Source of the DNA: Bufo bufo
Lineage: Eukaryota > Chordata > Amphibia > Anura > Bufonidae
Assembly: GCF_905171765.1 (NCBI RefSeq)
Contig: NC_053392.1
Location: forward strand, 395,340,119 to 395,404,118
Direction: 5' to 3'
Length of the DNA: 64,000 nt
Numbering within the stretch: the stretch's first letter is position 1; each line of letters starts with the position of its first letter. A program made the translations under genes and the position numbers. Positions 34,030-44,991 of this stretch are shown here, in pieces. Under the pieces are notes generated by a model that saw nothing but the letters and a program-made list of their open reading frames with translations, searched no databases and was not told the DNA's origin.

Positions 34030-35029
34030 ATACCTGCTGCAATCCAGCCATAGGTCAAGAGAGACACACCTTTTATTTAGCATTCTGGATGCTTCCTTTT
34101 ACTATTATGGAGTTTTCTGGGCGTGAAAATGTTGTGGATGCATGCTGTGGATTGCTGTCAGAATCTATTACGGGTCCTGGATTGCAGCTTCTTACTCTAT
34201 TCTGATAATTTCCCTGAATCAATTAACACCATTCTCCCCATAAATTTATATAACCCTCAATACCACTTTTCATGAGATAAGTGTCTAGATTTTTTTTTTT
34301 CTAACATTCATATTGCTAATTCTATCCTCTAGTAGGGTATTCCAAAATCAAACTACTCCTACTGTATATGCTTTTTACAAAGTGTGTAGCCCAATTCGGC
34401 ACCCATATTCAAAATGAAGCATTACAAGGGAGAAAGAATATTTTTATCTCAGGTTGACTTCTTTAATACTTCACAATATCTTACATAGTTCTGTGTCATG
34501 AGAAAAAAAAAAGACATTTCTATACCGTACACAAAGTAAGGTAAAATAATAAGCAATATTTAAAGGAATACTCAATATTCTTTTATTTCATGTATCCCCC
34601 TTGATAACAGTAACTACTTTTTCATTCATAACTATTAAAAGATGCTTAGGCTTCTGCTGCGCTCCTGGTCCAGTTATATTCTCTGACATTTCCGGAATCA
34701 TGTGCTGTATGTTGTGCATGTGATCCTAACGCATGTGTGAGAAGGAGTACGAATAAAAAGGCTGTTACTGTAATCAGGGAGGAAAGGGTGGAATATCAAA
34801 TTTAAAAAAATATAGCAGATAACCCCTTTAAAGACCGGTGGATAGTTACCTAGTTATAGTGCAATGCTCTGATTAAACACAGATTAAGTACAATCAGCCA
34901 CATACCGGTTTTGTGGAACTACAACTGTTATAAGTAAATATAAAAAAAAAAATATATATATATATATATAATGATGATAATATATAACAGAACAATTCGG
35001 ACCCAATCCTTTCTATCAATCCACAGAAA
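34030..35029. other. No gene seen; (TA)n at about 34951-34968
   Basis: Unassigned AT-rich DNA with one TA run. Confidence 0.5.
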
Positions 35030-35300
35030 AAATGGACAGCACACGGATGTCATCTATGTGCTGCTTGTGCATCCATGCGCCCATGCGCCCGTGCAGCAAA
35101 TTGAAGAACTTGTCCTATTCTTGTCTGTTTTGTGGACAAAAATATACTTTTTTACAGTGGATACCATGAAAATTACAGCATGCACACTGCCCACATCCGT
35201 ATTTTGCAAATCCGTGATTTGCGGATTGCAAAACGGATACAGTTGTGTATCTATTATTCATCTGATCATGAGTCTGGTGTAGATTTTTTGATTCTGGCAC
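35030..35300. repeat. Probable MITE fragment (CACACGGATG / CGGATTGCAAAACGG)
   Basis: Blocks such as ATTTGCGGATTGCAAAACGGA resemble the phrase at 36620-36645 (CAATTTGCGAAACGGAATGG). The ends are unclear. Confidence 0.4.
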
Positions 35301-36232
35301 ACAGATCTGCTGAAATGCGCCAAACCTATTAAGAGGCACACACCTCTTAATAAATTTCCACATCTCACGCCAATGCAATCGAGATCAAGACTGGCATTAG
35401 AAACACCAGTCTTGATACATTCCCTCCATTGAGTTTAAAATAAATACCCCTTTGTGATGGAAGTGCCCGTTTTAACTGTAGCATTAAGATATTATTTTGA
35501 TCTTCAGGTATGCACATGAGAACAAGTGAATATTTTAAAATGTACATGTACAAGTGCAGCTTCTTCTCGAAAATCTCATGGAAGACACTTTTTTTTAGGA
35601 TACTAGTAAAATCTCTACAGCCGTTACATAGTAACACGTCCATTCTGTGTTTAGAACTGACAAAGCTGCATGAAAGTTATTTCAGAATGAGCTAGCAGGG
35701 ATCTCTCAGGTGGGAATGAGTGTTAGCATCACTTTTAGATTACATCCAGCCAGACCGGGAAGGAGGTCACTCAGAGGGAGAAGGTGCCAGTCAGTAATTA
35801 ATAGCAAACCGGTCACTTTTAAAGTGGACTGAAATATATTACAAATTGCTGGTGATACCCTAAGAACAGCGGAAAGAAAGGTTAGGATATGAGTAACGTA
35901 TGCATGAATGTATCTGCACATGCAGTTTGGAAACAATGTGATGTCATTGTGCTGAATTTTTTTAGGGTTAATTACACTCCAATTTTTGAACTGTGCCATT
36001 GTTCAGAGGGCACAGAGACTAGTATTAGAATATGTCTGATTCAGAGTCAAACTTTTATTCCATTGCTACCTACTAAGCAAGCTTTGCCTCAATTACTTTC
36101 ATGTATTATTTTATTTCTTGGTACTTACGTAGTGATAACATGCTCCATAATGATGTAGACAGATTCTTACCATTCACATCAGTCCTCAGTAGAGCTAACA
36201 ATCAAATTCCTCAGACACCTGCCCGTTTGAGG
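35301..36232. other. No gene seen
   Basis: Unassigned DNA. Open frames on both strands lack domains. Confidence 0.5.
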
Positions 36233-36235
36233 CTA

Positions 36236-36502
36236 GGTTCACAGGGATAAGCCCAGGGCTACAGGGTTAAATGTGTCACGTGACAGCAAGTCAAGTGACA
36301 AAAAAGGGTTCAGCTACTCGGCTGCTGAAAAGTCACGCAACATTTTTTGTAAAGATAGACAATGGTGTAGCAAGGTGACATGCGACACGCTGCAACTGCG
36401 TGCATCCCAGTCTGTGACACCATTGACTATCATTACAAAAAATGTTGCGCAACTTATCAGTGTCAAGAAGTCATGTAACACGTTTCACCATGTAGCTCTA
36501 GC
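36236..36502. mobile_element. Foldback MITE with GGCTAG...CTAGCC ends
   Basis: The left edge GGCTAGGTTCACA and the right edge TGTAGCTCTAGCC are inverted. Internal arms also pair: GTCACGTGACA, ACGCAACATTTTTTGTAA and ACAATGGTGT match TTACAAAAAATGTTGCGCAA and ACACCATTG in reverse. It is noncoding. Confidence 0.65.
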
Positions 36503-36554
36503 CTAAAATCCAACATGTATAACAAAGTTTTAGATTGGTAGTCTGATCTGTCTC

Positions 36555-36770
36555 TATAAGGGCGCATTCACGAGACCCCGCCGTGTTTTCCTGTCCACAA
36601 AACACAGATGCCTCTGTGTGCGTTCTGCAATTTGCGAAACGGAATGGGCAGCCCATTATAGAGATGCTGTCCACATCTTTTGCGGCCCCATTGCAAATGG
36701 ATGGGTTCGCAATATTGCAGAACAAATGCGGACCCATTCATACAGTCACGTGCCCTAAGTGGCACAGTGC
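36555..36770. repeat. MITE fragment of the GCGGACCCATT family
   Basis: Paired blocks GAAACGGAATGGGCAGCCCATT and GCGGCCCCATTGCAAATGGATG, with GCGGACCCATTCATACAGTC at the right. It has a hairpin-rich interior but no defined target duplication. Confidence 0.4.
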
Positions 36771-36876
36771 CAAATATGTGCAAAAAAAAAAAAAAAGCGA
36801 TCATCCCTTCCCCATTGACTGGGAACACAGCTAAAACATACTACAAAGAAGTAACATAAAACAGCAGTGGAAGAAT

Positions 36877-37218
36877 ATAGAAATCAGGTCGCTCCCCTGC
36901 ACACTGTATGGAAAAGGTGCTGTAATCTCCGTGACTCCCCCTGTCACTGAATAAAAATGCTTCAATATAGGTAAAAGAGATAGGCACTCTTCATCCGGGG
37001 TCACTAGATGATACAGTTTATTCCATATACCATTCACAAATAAAATATATATAATAAAATGAAATATTAAAAGAATACATATACATATATAAGACGTGTT
37101 TTAATATTTTAATATTTCATTTAATTATATATGTTTTATTTGTGAATGTTAGATGGAATAAACTGTATCGTCTAGTGACCCCGGATGAAGAGTGCCTATC
37201 TCTTTTACCTATATTGAA
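36877..37218. mobile_element. Small foldback insertion with 13-bp duplication
   Basis: Direct repeats GCAGTGGAAGAAT (36864-36876) and GCAGTGGAAAAAT (37219-37231) bracket it. About 85 bp on the left is single copy. Then TTCAATATAGGTAAAAGAGA (from about 36961) begins an arm that pairs with the segment ending at 37218, including GGGGTCACTAGATGATACAG and TTTATTCCAT. The right arm reads GATGGAATAAACTG, a GAATAAA block as in PLE ends. The layout copies that of the 1.4-kb insertion at 32472. Confidence 0.65.
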
Positions 37219-37379
37219 GCAGTGGAAAAATGCCAACATGAGCACATAGTGCATCAATGGGAAGCTGTTGGTGTTTTGAATGGGGATTATGCCAAGGAAA
37301 ATGTCCACTTCCTGCAACGTAATCCGTGGTGGATTTTAGCCATGTGAACATACCATAGGCCAAATGACCTATTAGTATC

Positions 37380-37480
37380 TTCTTGAAGTGTGGCAAAAGG
37401 GCTTAGAGTACCTGGAGGAAACCCACAAAGACTAAAGTGTCCTATGTCTGTCAAGGACAAGAACATACAGATTCCTTGCA
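37380..37480 (-). mobile_element. V-SINE-like fragment
   Basis: GTACCTGGAGGAAACCCACAAAG and GAACATACAGATTCCTTGCA match the SINE at 2960-3035 (GTACCCAGAGGAAACCCACAC and ACAAACTCCATGCAG). The tRNA-like head is absent. Confidence 0.55.
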
Positions 37481-38836
37481 ATAATACAAACTGTATTCCG
37501 GTCAAACTCCTGAAAACCCCTTTAATGATATTTAGGCAGATCTTTTTAGTTAATATTTCATGTAATTAGTGATCCTCAGGAAAACTTTCCAGGGGCAATT
37601 CTTTGCATGTTTCTCGCTGCTGGACGTCAAGAAAAAAAAGCTCCGCTGTGAAATGTGCTCTAAGCAAAACCGCATGATTTATACCATGATAGGCCTTGAA
37701 GGAGAAGCATTGTCAGGGAGAAGTAAACACGCCTTTGCCAAGTTTTTGCATGCCTTCTATTCTTTTCCTCTTCTATTGCCAGATTTCAGGCAGAGTGGTA
37801 TATAAATGGCAAACTACAAGGTGCCATAGTACGGGCTGATTTTCCATCAGATTCTAGAAAAGTACTTTTGATGATTACTGTTTACCTGCAGTATAGAAAC
37901 AGAATGTTATTTAGTAATATTTTCATTGATACATGAATTGTCTTTAAATGACCTGGCCAGGATATCTATTTTATCTACTGCAGCTACTGTATCAAGTTAT
38001 ATCACTTCCTTGCGTGCAGTAGTTAAATATCTAGAATATGTACATTATTATCTGATGTCTCAAAAAAAATTCAGTTCACAACCTCTCATTGAACATGCAG
38101 ATGATGAATAAGCAATGCTCCGTGACCACGCTATTATCCTCCAGGGCTCTGTGCACTCATTATAGAGCAGATTCCACAAAGTCTGTCAATCACTACAACT
38201 TTCTGACCTTGCAAGTCACCACATTCTAGAAAGTTCCTAATGTGACCTGTATGCACAAGTCTAATGACATTTACGTTAATATTATACATTCATTAAAAAC
38301 ATTAGTTTCAGGTCATTGAGACCATTACTTCAAGTCAAATACCTTAGGCCAGACGGGTACAGACCAACTCGACAATTAGACAGTAAAGCTTGATTAATCT
38401 AAATGCTAAACTCAATCACTTACCTAAAGTCTGTTGCAAAATGGTGACCTAAATATATTGCTGTGCATTTAAATACAAATGTCGCCATCAACTTGGTTAG
38501 ACAGATAGAAAGGGGCAAATTGGAAATCCAGTAAGGAGATGTCTTCTACACAAATTATTAACACAGTTCCATTCAAACAGCTGAGTACACATAGAAAGTT
38601 GCGGGCAGACGCTCTGAAATTCAAAGAAATCCCTCAGTAGATTCCACTTGTTAAATGTGATTGCTGATAAAACAGTATAATTGAATGACCGCACTTTAGC
38701 TCCTCTTTTTTTATCTGGATTGATCCAAAATTCGATGTTGATTCATACTTACATAATATATCTTCATAAGGGTAGGAGCACCACCTCTTGCAATCACCAC
38801 TAGAGGGAGCTTAGGAGTTTACCGCATGCTGCTTAT
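37481..38836. other. No gene seen
   Basis: Unassigned AT-rich DNA. No terminal repeats, tandem arrays or coding domains recognised. Confidence 0.5.
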
Positions 38837-38837
38837 A

Positions 38838-39733
38838 CACTCACCTAAAGAATTATTAGGAACACCATACTAATACGGTGTTGGACCCCCTTTTGCCTTC
38901 AGAACTGCCTTAATTCTACGTGGCATTGATTCAACAAGGTGCTGATAGCATTCTTTAGAAATGTTGGCCCATATTGATAGGATAGCATCTTGCAGTTGAT
39001 GGAGATTTGAGGGATGCACATCCAGGGCACGAAGCTCCCGTTCCACCACATCCCAAAGATGCTCTATTCGGTTGAGATCTGGTGACTCTGGGGGCCATTT
39101 TAGTACAGTGAACTCATTGTCATGTTCAAGAGACTATTTTTCCAGTCTTCAACAGTCCAATTTTGGTGAGCTCATGCAAATTGTAGCCTCTTTTTCCTAT
39201 TTGTAGTGGAGATGAGTGGTACCCGGTGGGGTCTTCTGCTGTTGTAGCCCATCCGCCTCAAGGTTGTGCGTGTTGTGGCTTCACAAATGCTTTGCTGCAT
39301 ACCGCGGTTGTAACGAGTGGTTATTTCAGTCAACGTTGCTCTTCTATCAGCTTGAATCAGTCGGCCCATTCTCCTATGACCTCTAGCATCCACAAGGCAT
39401 TTTCGCCCACAGGACTGCCGCATACTGGATGTTTTTCCCTTTTCACACCATTCTTTGTAAACCCTAGAAATGGTTGTGCGTGAAAATCCCAGTAACTGAG
39501 CAGATTGTGAAATACTCAGACCGGCCCGTCTGGTACCAACAACCATGCCACGCTCAAAATTGCTTAAATCACCTTTCTTTCCCATTCTGACATTCAGTTT
39601 GGAGTTCAGGAGATTGTCTTGACCAGAACCACAACCCTACATGGATTAAAGCAACTGCCATGTGATTGGTTGACTAGATAATTGCATTAATGAGAAATAG
39701 AACAGGTGTTCCTAATAATTCTTTAGGTGAGTG
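38838..39733. mobile_element. Tc1-type transposon, internally deleted (896 bp)
   Basis: Inverted termini CACTCACCTAAAGAATTATT and its reverse complement are flanked by TA at 38836-38837 and 39734-39735. This is a different Tc1 family from the copies at 17448 and 22841. The transposase lies on the minus strand. Confidence 0.92.
38860..39585 (-). pseudogene. Tc1 transposase with deleted core
   Basis: From 39585 the minus strand encodes a 137-residue frame beginning MGKKGDLSNFERG, which covers both helix-turn-helix motifs of the DNA-binding domain (SISQSAQLLGFSRTTISRVY is the first). It ends just where the catalytic domain should start. After a frame break, about 39100-38870 gives WPPESPDLNRIEHLWDVVE with the final catalytic glutamate, and the tail MPRRIKAVLKAKGG. 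The two catalytic aspartates are missing. The intact N-terminal frame could in principle give a DNA-binding-only product, but there is no evidence of expression. Confidence 0.85.
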
Positions 39734-39746
39734 TACATTGATCTTA

Positions 39747-40169
39747 GGCTACTTTCACACTAGCTGGACCCGGCAGGGTTCAGCAAAAACGCCTCCGTTA
39801 CTGATAATACAACCATCTGCATCCGTTATGAACAGATCCGGTTGTATTATCTTTAACAGAGCAATGATGTCAATGGGGGATGGATCCTTTTTCTATTGTG
39901 TCTGAGAAAACGGATCTGTCACCATTGACTTGCATGTGGGTCATGATGGATCCATTTTGCTCCGCATCCCATGACGGAAAGAAAACCGCAGCTTGCTGCG
40001 GTTTGCTCTCCGGTATGGGAACGTAACCAAATCGACCGGAATGTATTTTGGAGCACTCCATTCTGTTCAGTTACGTTTTGTCCCCATTAAAAATGAATGG
40101 GGACAAAACTAAATAGTTTTTCTCTGGTATTGAGATCCTATGACGGATCTCAATAAATGGAAACTAGCC
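39747..40169. mobile_element. Harbinger-like MITE (GGCTACTTTCACAC family), copy 1
   Basis: Starts GGCTACTTTCACACTAG and ends with AACTAGCC; TTA flanks both sides (39744-39746 and 40170-40172). Interior blocks TCCGTTACTGATAATACAACC and GGTTGTATTATCTTTAACA match copy 2 at 41846. Confidence 0.75.
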
Positions 40170-40172
40170 TTA

Positions 40173-41004
40173 AAGGGCTTGGCCAGTTTGTAAAACTTTT
40201 TGCCAATAGCTCCTAATTACTTTTAATGCACAAAAGAAAGGCCACAGGTCTCCATCTCTGGGCTACACCTGCATTGCTCGTCTGCTGCATCCATAGGGTG
40301 CAAGATGGTGTTGTTGACGTGATTCACTCAGAATCCTCTTCTGCACTTACCCACACCCACATTCCTTTCTACCTTAACAAAATGATGTGCACAAAAGCAT
40401 AATAAATATGTCACATAGTAGATAACAAGTTATTCTGGAGTAAAATATGCCAACAAATACATTGAAAAACGTGGACTATTGCCATTACAACACATTGTAA
40501 AAAAAAAAAACAAAAAAAAACAAAACAGGAGTGCATTAGAATTTTCAAAGAAGAAAAAAAGAGGAGAAAAGCTAAATCAAGATACATAGTGATCTTTTAT
40601 TGGGACCCACGCTACAATATTACACCTTTCCTGGCATCCACCTTCACGATGGTACTCCCTCAGGAGCTGAGCTGGTGCCTTGGGCGGTGGGTGCCCATTG
40701 CAGGAGGCCTATTTTCCTGTTAAGCTCTGCTTGTTTCCTCCATGTTTTGCTGTGCATACCCCTTCAGGTGATATATGTACAGAAATATTGTTCCCTAGAA
40801 GCAATCTTCCTAGAGAAGAATATCTCTGTACATATGGCATCTGATAGAGCATGCCACATTTTATTTCTGTATGATTTATATGGATCCATTTGTATGCTTC
40901 TGTTGGAAATATGATGCCTACGGAGATACAGCAGAGGGCTCATGCACCTCTATGGCAGCACTAATATAGATCCATATAAACTGTATGCAGCCATGCTCAT
41001 GATC
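40173..41004. other. No gene seen; MITE-like edge at 40172
   Basis: AAAGGGCTTGGCCAGTTTG at 40172 looks like the left edge of another MITE. The remainder is unassigned, with an A-rich run at 40500-40530. Confidence 0.45.
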
Positions 41005-41012
41005 CCTTAAAT

Positions 41013-41311
41013 CAGGGGTGCACAACCTGCGGCCCGGTAGCCACATGCGGTCCTTGATATCATTCTGTGCGGCCCCCAACCATCTGCTGACAGACATGTA
41101 TATCTATGTCTTGTGGCTGTTCTCATGCATTTTTCATATATTTTCCCATTAGATGGGAATCCTGGAGGTGTAACCAGACATTTATAGTATATACTGTATG
41201 TACAATACGCCATAAATGCAGTATTTCAGTTGGTAATACCCCTTTAACTTTTTTTTTCAGCCCTTCAGTCTAAAAATGTGGCTCCCAACCAGAAAAGGTT
41301 GTGCACCCCTG
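41013..41311. mobile_element. hAT-type MITE (299 bp) with perfect 8-bp duplication
   Basis: Termini CAGGGGTGCACAACCTG and a right end reading GGTTGTGCACCCCTG are inverted. The duplication CCTTAAAT is perfect at 41005-41012 and 41312-41319. No coding capacity. Confidence 0.92.
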
Positions 41312-41319
41312 CCTTAAAT

Positions 41320-41692
41320 AAAATATTTTAACTGGTTGATATATTTCAGGCTTAATCTTTTTCTATCAATGTCAGAATAAGCATTATAATGCCATTTATT
41401 TTCATCATCCTGCTGTAATTAAGTTGTTAGAAACTGCTTTCAGCTGTGCCTAAGGGCCTGGAGCCATCAAACTGCCAATTAATTGCTTATATTGACTATT
41501 TTCCTTCCAGAATTAAGGCTGTTCAAGATCTCCTGTTAGGTTCTCTTAGCTTTGTTTATGATTTATTCTTAAGTGCTGAACACTCCGACGACGATTTGTA
41601 AGAACTGCCATTTTCAGTCACCATATTCATATTGTTTTGTAAACCTGAATTGGACAGAATGTAACAATCTACCCTCCTATCGCAAGATATAC

Positions 41693-41723
<31 letters not shown>

Positions 41724-41780
41724 CAATTGTGAACAAATTAGGTTACGAATTTCACAAAAATTAGTCCACTATCGCAGCAC
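41320..41780. other. No gene seen; (TG)n(TA)n at about 41693-41722
   Basis: Unassigned DNA with a mixed TG/TA dinucleotide run. Confidence 0.6.
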
Positions 41781-41845
41781 AACACAAGAGGGAGAGGCTT
41801 GTGTTGTGCTGCAGTAGCAGCATTTATATATCAGTTAACCATTTA

Positions 41846-42558
41846 GGCTACTTTCACACCAGCGTTTTTGCTGGATCTGTCATGGATCATCAAAAAACGC
41901 TTCCGTTACTGATAATACAACCGTCTGCATCCGTTATGAATGGATCCGGTTGTATTATCTTTAACACAGCAATGATGTATCCGTCTCTAAAACCATTGTA
42001 AGTCAATGGGGGATGGATCCGTTTTATTTTGTGTCAGAGAAAACGGATCCGTCTCCATTGACTTACATCGTGAGTCATGACCGATCCGTCTTGCTCCGCA
42101 TCCCAGGACGCACTCAAAGCACTGCTGCCCTTTTGTGTGCGTTCTGGGGAACGCAATTAAACGGAACGAAATGTATTCTGGTGCACTCCATTTCCTTCAG
42201 TTCAGTTTTGTCCCCATTGAAATAAAAGGGGACAAAACTAAAGCGTTTGAGATCCGTCATAAAGCTGCAGACTGGAGGCAAAAGGGGTCCACAACAAGAG
42301 TGAGGGGGCACAACAGTGGGCATTTTCACTGAGGGGGCACCTAATCTGGCATAACTACTGGGAGGGGGGCACATATGTGGGCATAACTACTATGAGGGGG
42401 CACATAACTGGGCATAACTACTGTGAGGGGGCACATAACTGGGCATAACTACTATGAGGGGGCACATAATCTGGCATAACTACTGTGAGGGGGCACATAA
42501 TCTGACATAACTACTGTGAGGGGGCACATAACTGAGCATAACTGATGTGAAAGTAGCC
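41846..42558. mobile_element. Harbinger-like MITE, copy 2, carrying minisatellite DNA
   Basis: Starts GGCTACTTTCACACC and ends GTGAAAGTAGCC; flanks are TTA (41843-41845) and TAA (42559-42561). The first 400 bp match copy 1. From about 42262 the interior changes to CATAAAGCTGCAGACTGGAGG followed by a 31-bp tandem repeat also found in the hAT element at 43158, so this copy is a chimaera. Confidence 0.7.
42300..42545. repeat. 31-bp minisatellite, block 1
   Basis: About seven units of the type CATAACTACTGTGAGGGGGC plus ACATAATCTGG. Spacing between successive CTGTGAGG or CTATGAGG starts is 31 bp (42421, 42452, 42483). Confidence 0.9.
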
Positions 42559-42574
42559 TAATACATTGTCTTGT

Positions 42575-42832
42575 GTCAAGATAGAGGGGCAAAGGTTTAA
42601 AAGTAATATCAGGAAGTATTACTTTACTGAGAGAGTAGTGGATGCATGGAATAGCCTTCCTGCAGAAGTGGTAGCTGCAAATACAGTGAAGGAGTTTAAG
42701 CATGCATGGGATAGGCATAAGGCCATCCTTCATATAAGATAGGGCCAGGGGCTATCCATAGTACTCAGTATATTGGGCAGACTAGATGGGCCAAATGGTT
42801 CTTATCTGCCGACACATTCTATGTTTCTATGA
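42575..42832 (+). mobile_element. CR1-type LINE 3' fragment
   Basis: Nearly identical to 20050-20306 of the longer copy: GGTTTAAAAGTAATATCAGG, GTGGATGCATGGAATAGCC, then TGGGCAGACTAGATGGGCC and the TTCTATG tail. It keeps the last ~45 codons and the 3' untranslated region, and inserted into the 86-bp tandem repeat. Confidence 0.9.
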
Positions 42833-43157
42833 TTACCTTGCATTATTACTGCAGGTGTTGTTCTGCAATAACAGCCTTCATATACTAATTTACCAGTAAT
42901 CATTAACGCATTGTATTGCATCAAGATACAGTGCATTGTTACTGAATGTGTTTGCTGCCATAACCGCATTTATGTACACCAATTAACCATTAACACATTG
43001 TATTGTGTCAAGATACCCACATTATTAATGAACACATTCTGCTGCATTAACAGTATTTATATATCAGTTAACCGTTAACGCATTGTATTGCATCAATATA
43101 CCATCCATTATTAGCGAATGCATTATTCTGTAATAACTACATTAATATAGCAGTTTC

Positions 43158-44801
43158 CAGGGGCATAACGATCGTGGTCGCAAAGGGATCGACCGCGACC
43201 TGGTCAGGCAGGGAGAGGGGGCCCGCTGCGCTCCCATTACATGGGAGCGCTTTGATGGGGCCCGGCATGAAGTACAGTGACATCGCTCGGTCCCTTCAGA
43301 GCGCTCTTCAAACATGTATACAATGGGCCCCGGGCGCAAAGAGAAGAGGGGGCGCACAGAGAAGAGGGGGCGCAGAGGCAAGTGAAGGATGGGGGGTGGG
43401 TGTGGCGCTCATACTCACCCGGCAGTTCTTGTCACTGCCAGGCTGTCATCTCCAGAGTGAAGCAGGGAGCTCTCTCCGCTCCCTGCTTCGCTTTTCTTCT
43501 GAGCTCAGGCGCTCCCCCTGCTCGCCGCACATGGTGCTGCTGGCTGTGAGAGGAGACCTGAAAGCTCAGGAATCGGCCTCAAGCACAGCCAGCAGTGCAA
43601 TGTGAGTGTGGGAGCATGTCATCAGGGAAGGTGGTAAGTATGTGTTTTGTTTTTTTGTTTTTTTCATAAAGCTGCAGACTGGAGGCAAAAGGGGGGCCAC
43701 AACAAGAGAGGGGGCACAATAGTGGGTATAACTACTATGAGGGGGCACATAAATAGGGATAACTACTATGAGGGGGCACATATCTGGCCATAACCACTGT
43801 GAGGGAGCACATATCTGGCATATCTACTGTGAGGGGGCACATATTTGGCCATAACTACTGTGAGGGGGCACATATCTGGGCATTACTACTATGAGAGGGC
43901 ACATATCTGAGCATTACTACTATGAGAGGGCACATATCTGAGCATTACTACTGTGAGGGGGCACATATCTGGCCATAAATACTGTGAGGGGGAAAATATC
44001 TGGCCATAACTACAGTGAGGGGGCACTTATCTGGGCATTACTACTGTGAGGGGGCACATATCTGAGCATTACTACTGTGAGGGGGCACATATCTGGCCAT
44101 AACTACTGTAAGGGGGCAAATATCTGGCCATAACTACTGTGAGGGGGCACATATCTGGGCATTACTACTGTGAGGGGGCACATATCTGGGTATATCTACT
44201 GTGAGAGGGGCACATATCTGGGCATAAATACTGTGAGGGGGGAACATATCTTGTATAACTACTGTGAGGGGACACATATCTGGGCATAACTATAGTGAGG
44301 GGCCACAAAAGTGGTCATAACTACTGTGACAGGAACAAAGGTGGGCATAACTGCTGTGAGGGGCCACAAGGAGGACATAACTATTGTGAAGGGGCCACAA
44401 GGTGGGCTTCATTACTGTGAGGGGCCACAATGTGGGCATTAGTACTGTGTGGTAGCACTTAGGGGAAATGTCCTAGATTACCCTGCTATACATTGGCATG
44501 GCTCAGTCCTACAGGCCAGCACAGCGCCCCCTGCTGGTGATTTCACAGGGGCAGTCACCATCCCTTCCTTATGTGATTATTCTTTTTTCTCTATTACCAC
44601 AGGGACCTTGTTCTGGTTCCAGTGGACATCATGCCAACGCCAGCGACACCCTGGATGAGGTAGGACCAGATTTTATTAGTTAGGACTCGGTGAGTGTAGC
44701 CATGCATTGGGCTTAGTGTAAAAAAAAATTGCCGCCTCTCTGTATAAATTTGTATAACTTTGGTTTCCACTGGGGCCCATGACACTCTAGTTACAACACT
44801 G
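43158..44801. mobile_element. hAT-type element (1.64 kb) with internal minisatellite
   Basis: Left end CAGGGGCATAACGATCG, right end CTAGTTACAACACTG. The duplication is GCAGTTTC (43150-43157) and GCAGCTTC (44802-44809), seven of eight. GC-rich noncoding DNA covers 43160-43660. CATAAAGCTGCAGACTGG at 43668 introduces the 31-bp array. No transposase was found. Confidence 0.75.
43720..44445. repeat. 31-bp minisatellite, block 2
   Basis: More than twenty units of ACTACTGTGAGGGGGCACAT plus ATCTGGGCATA with point changes (CATAACT, CATTACT, CATATCT). The last units degrade to GGGGCCACAA phrases by 44300-44440. Confidence 0.92.
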
Positions 44802-44991
44802 GCAGCTTCATTCCACATACTTTATTACCATAGTAAATTGTCAATGCCAGTGTGCACTGTCTTTGTAGAAGGGGAGAGACATGTATGCCTCTGCCTTTAA
44901 ATTACAGAAAAAACACTTTCAATTTTCCTAGTACCATTTATTAATCTGTGTGCCAAACCCATGAATTTTCATTTATAGACCTCATGATTAA

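Larger units (their letters stand above)
41781..43157. repeat. Tandem repeat of about 86 bp, broken by insertions
   Basis: The unit contains CTGC(A/C)NTAACAG, TATATATCAGTTAACC, CATTAACGCATTGTATTG and CATCAAGATA. Units are seen from 41805, 42861, 42955, 43040 and 43127; the CATTAACNCATTG phrase falls at 42902, 42989 and 43073. The first unit is split by the Harbinger-like MITE at 41846-42558, the next by the CR1 fragment at 42575-42832, and the last ends at the hAT element at 43158. Confidence 0.75.

Noticed and set aside
43174..43605. 143-residue GC-rich frame
   Set aside because: It lies inside a hAT-type noncoding element, and its openness reflects GC-rich sequence. No domain is visible.
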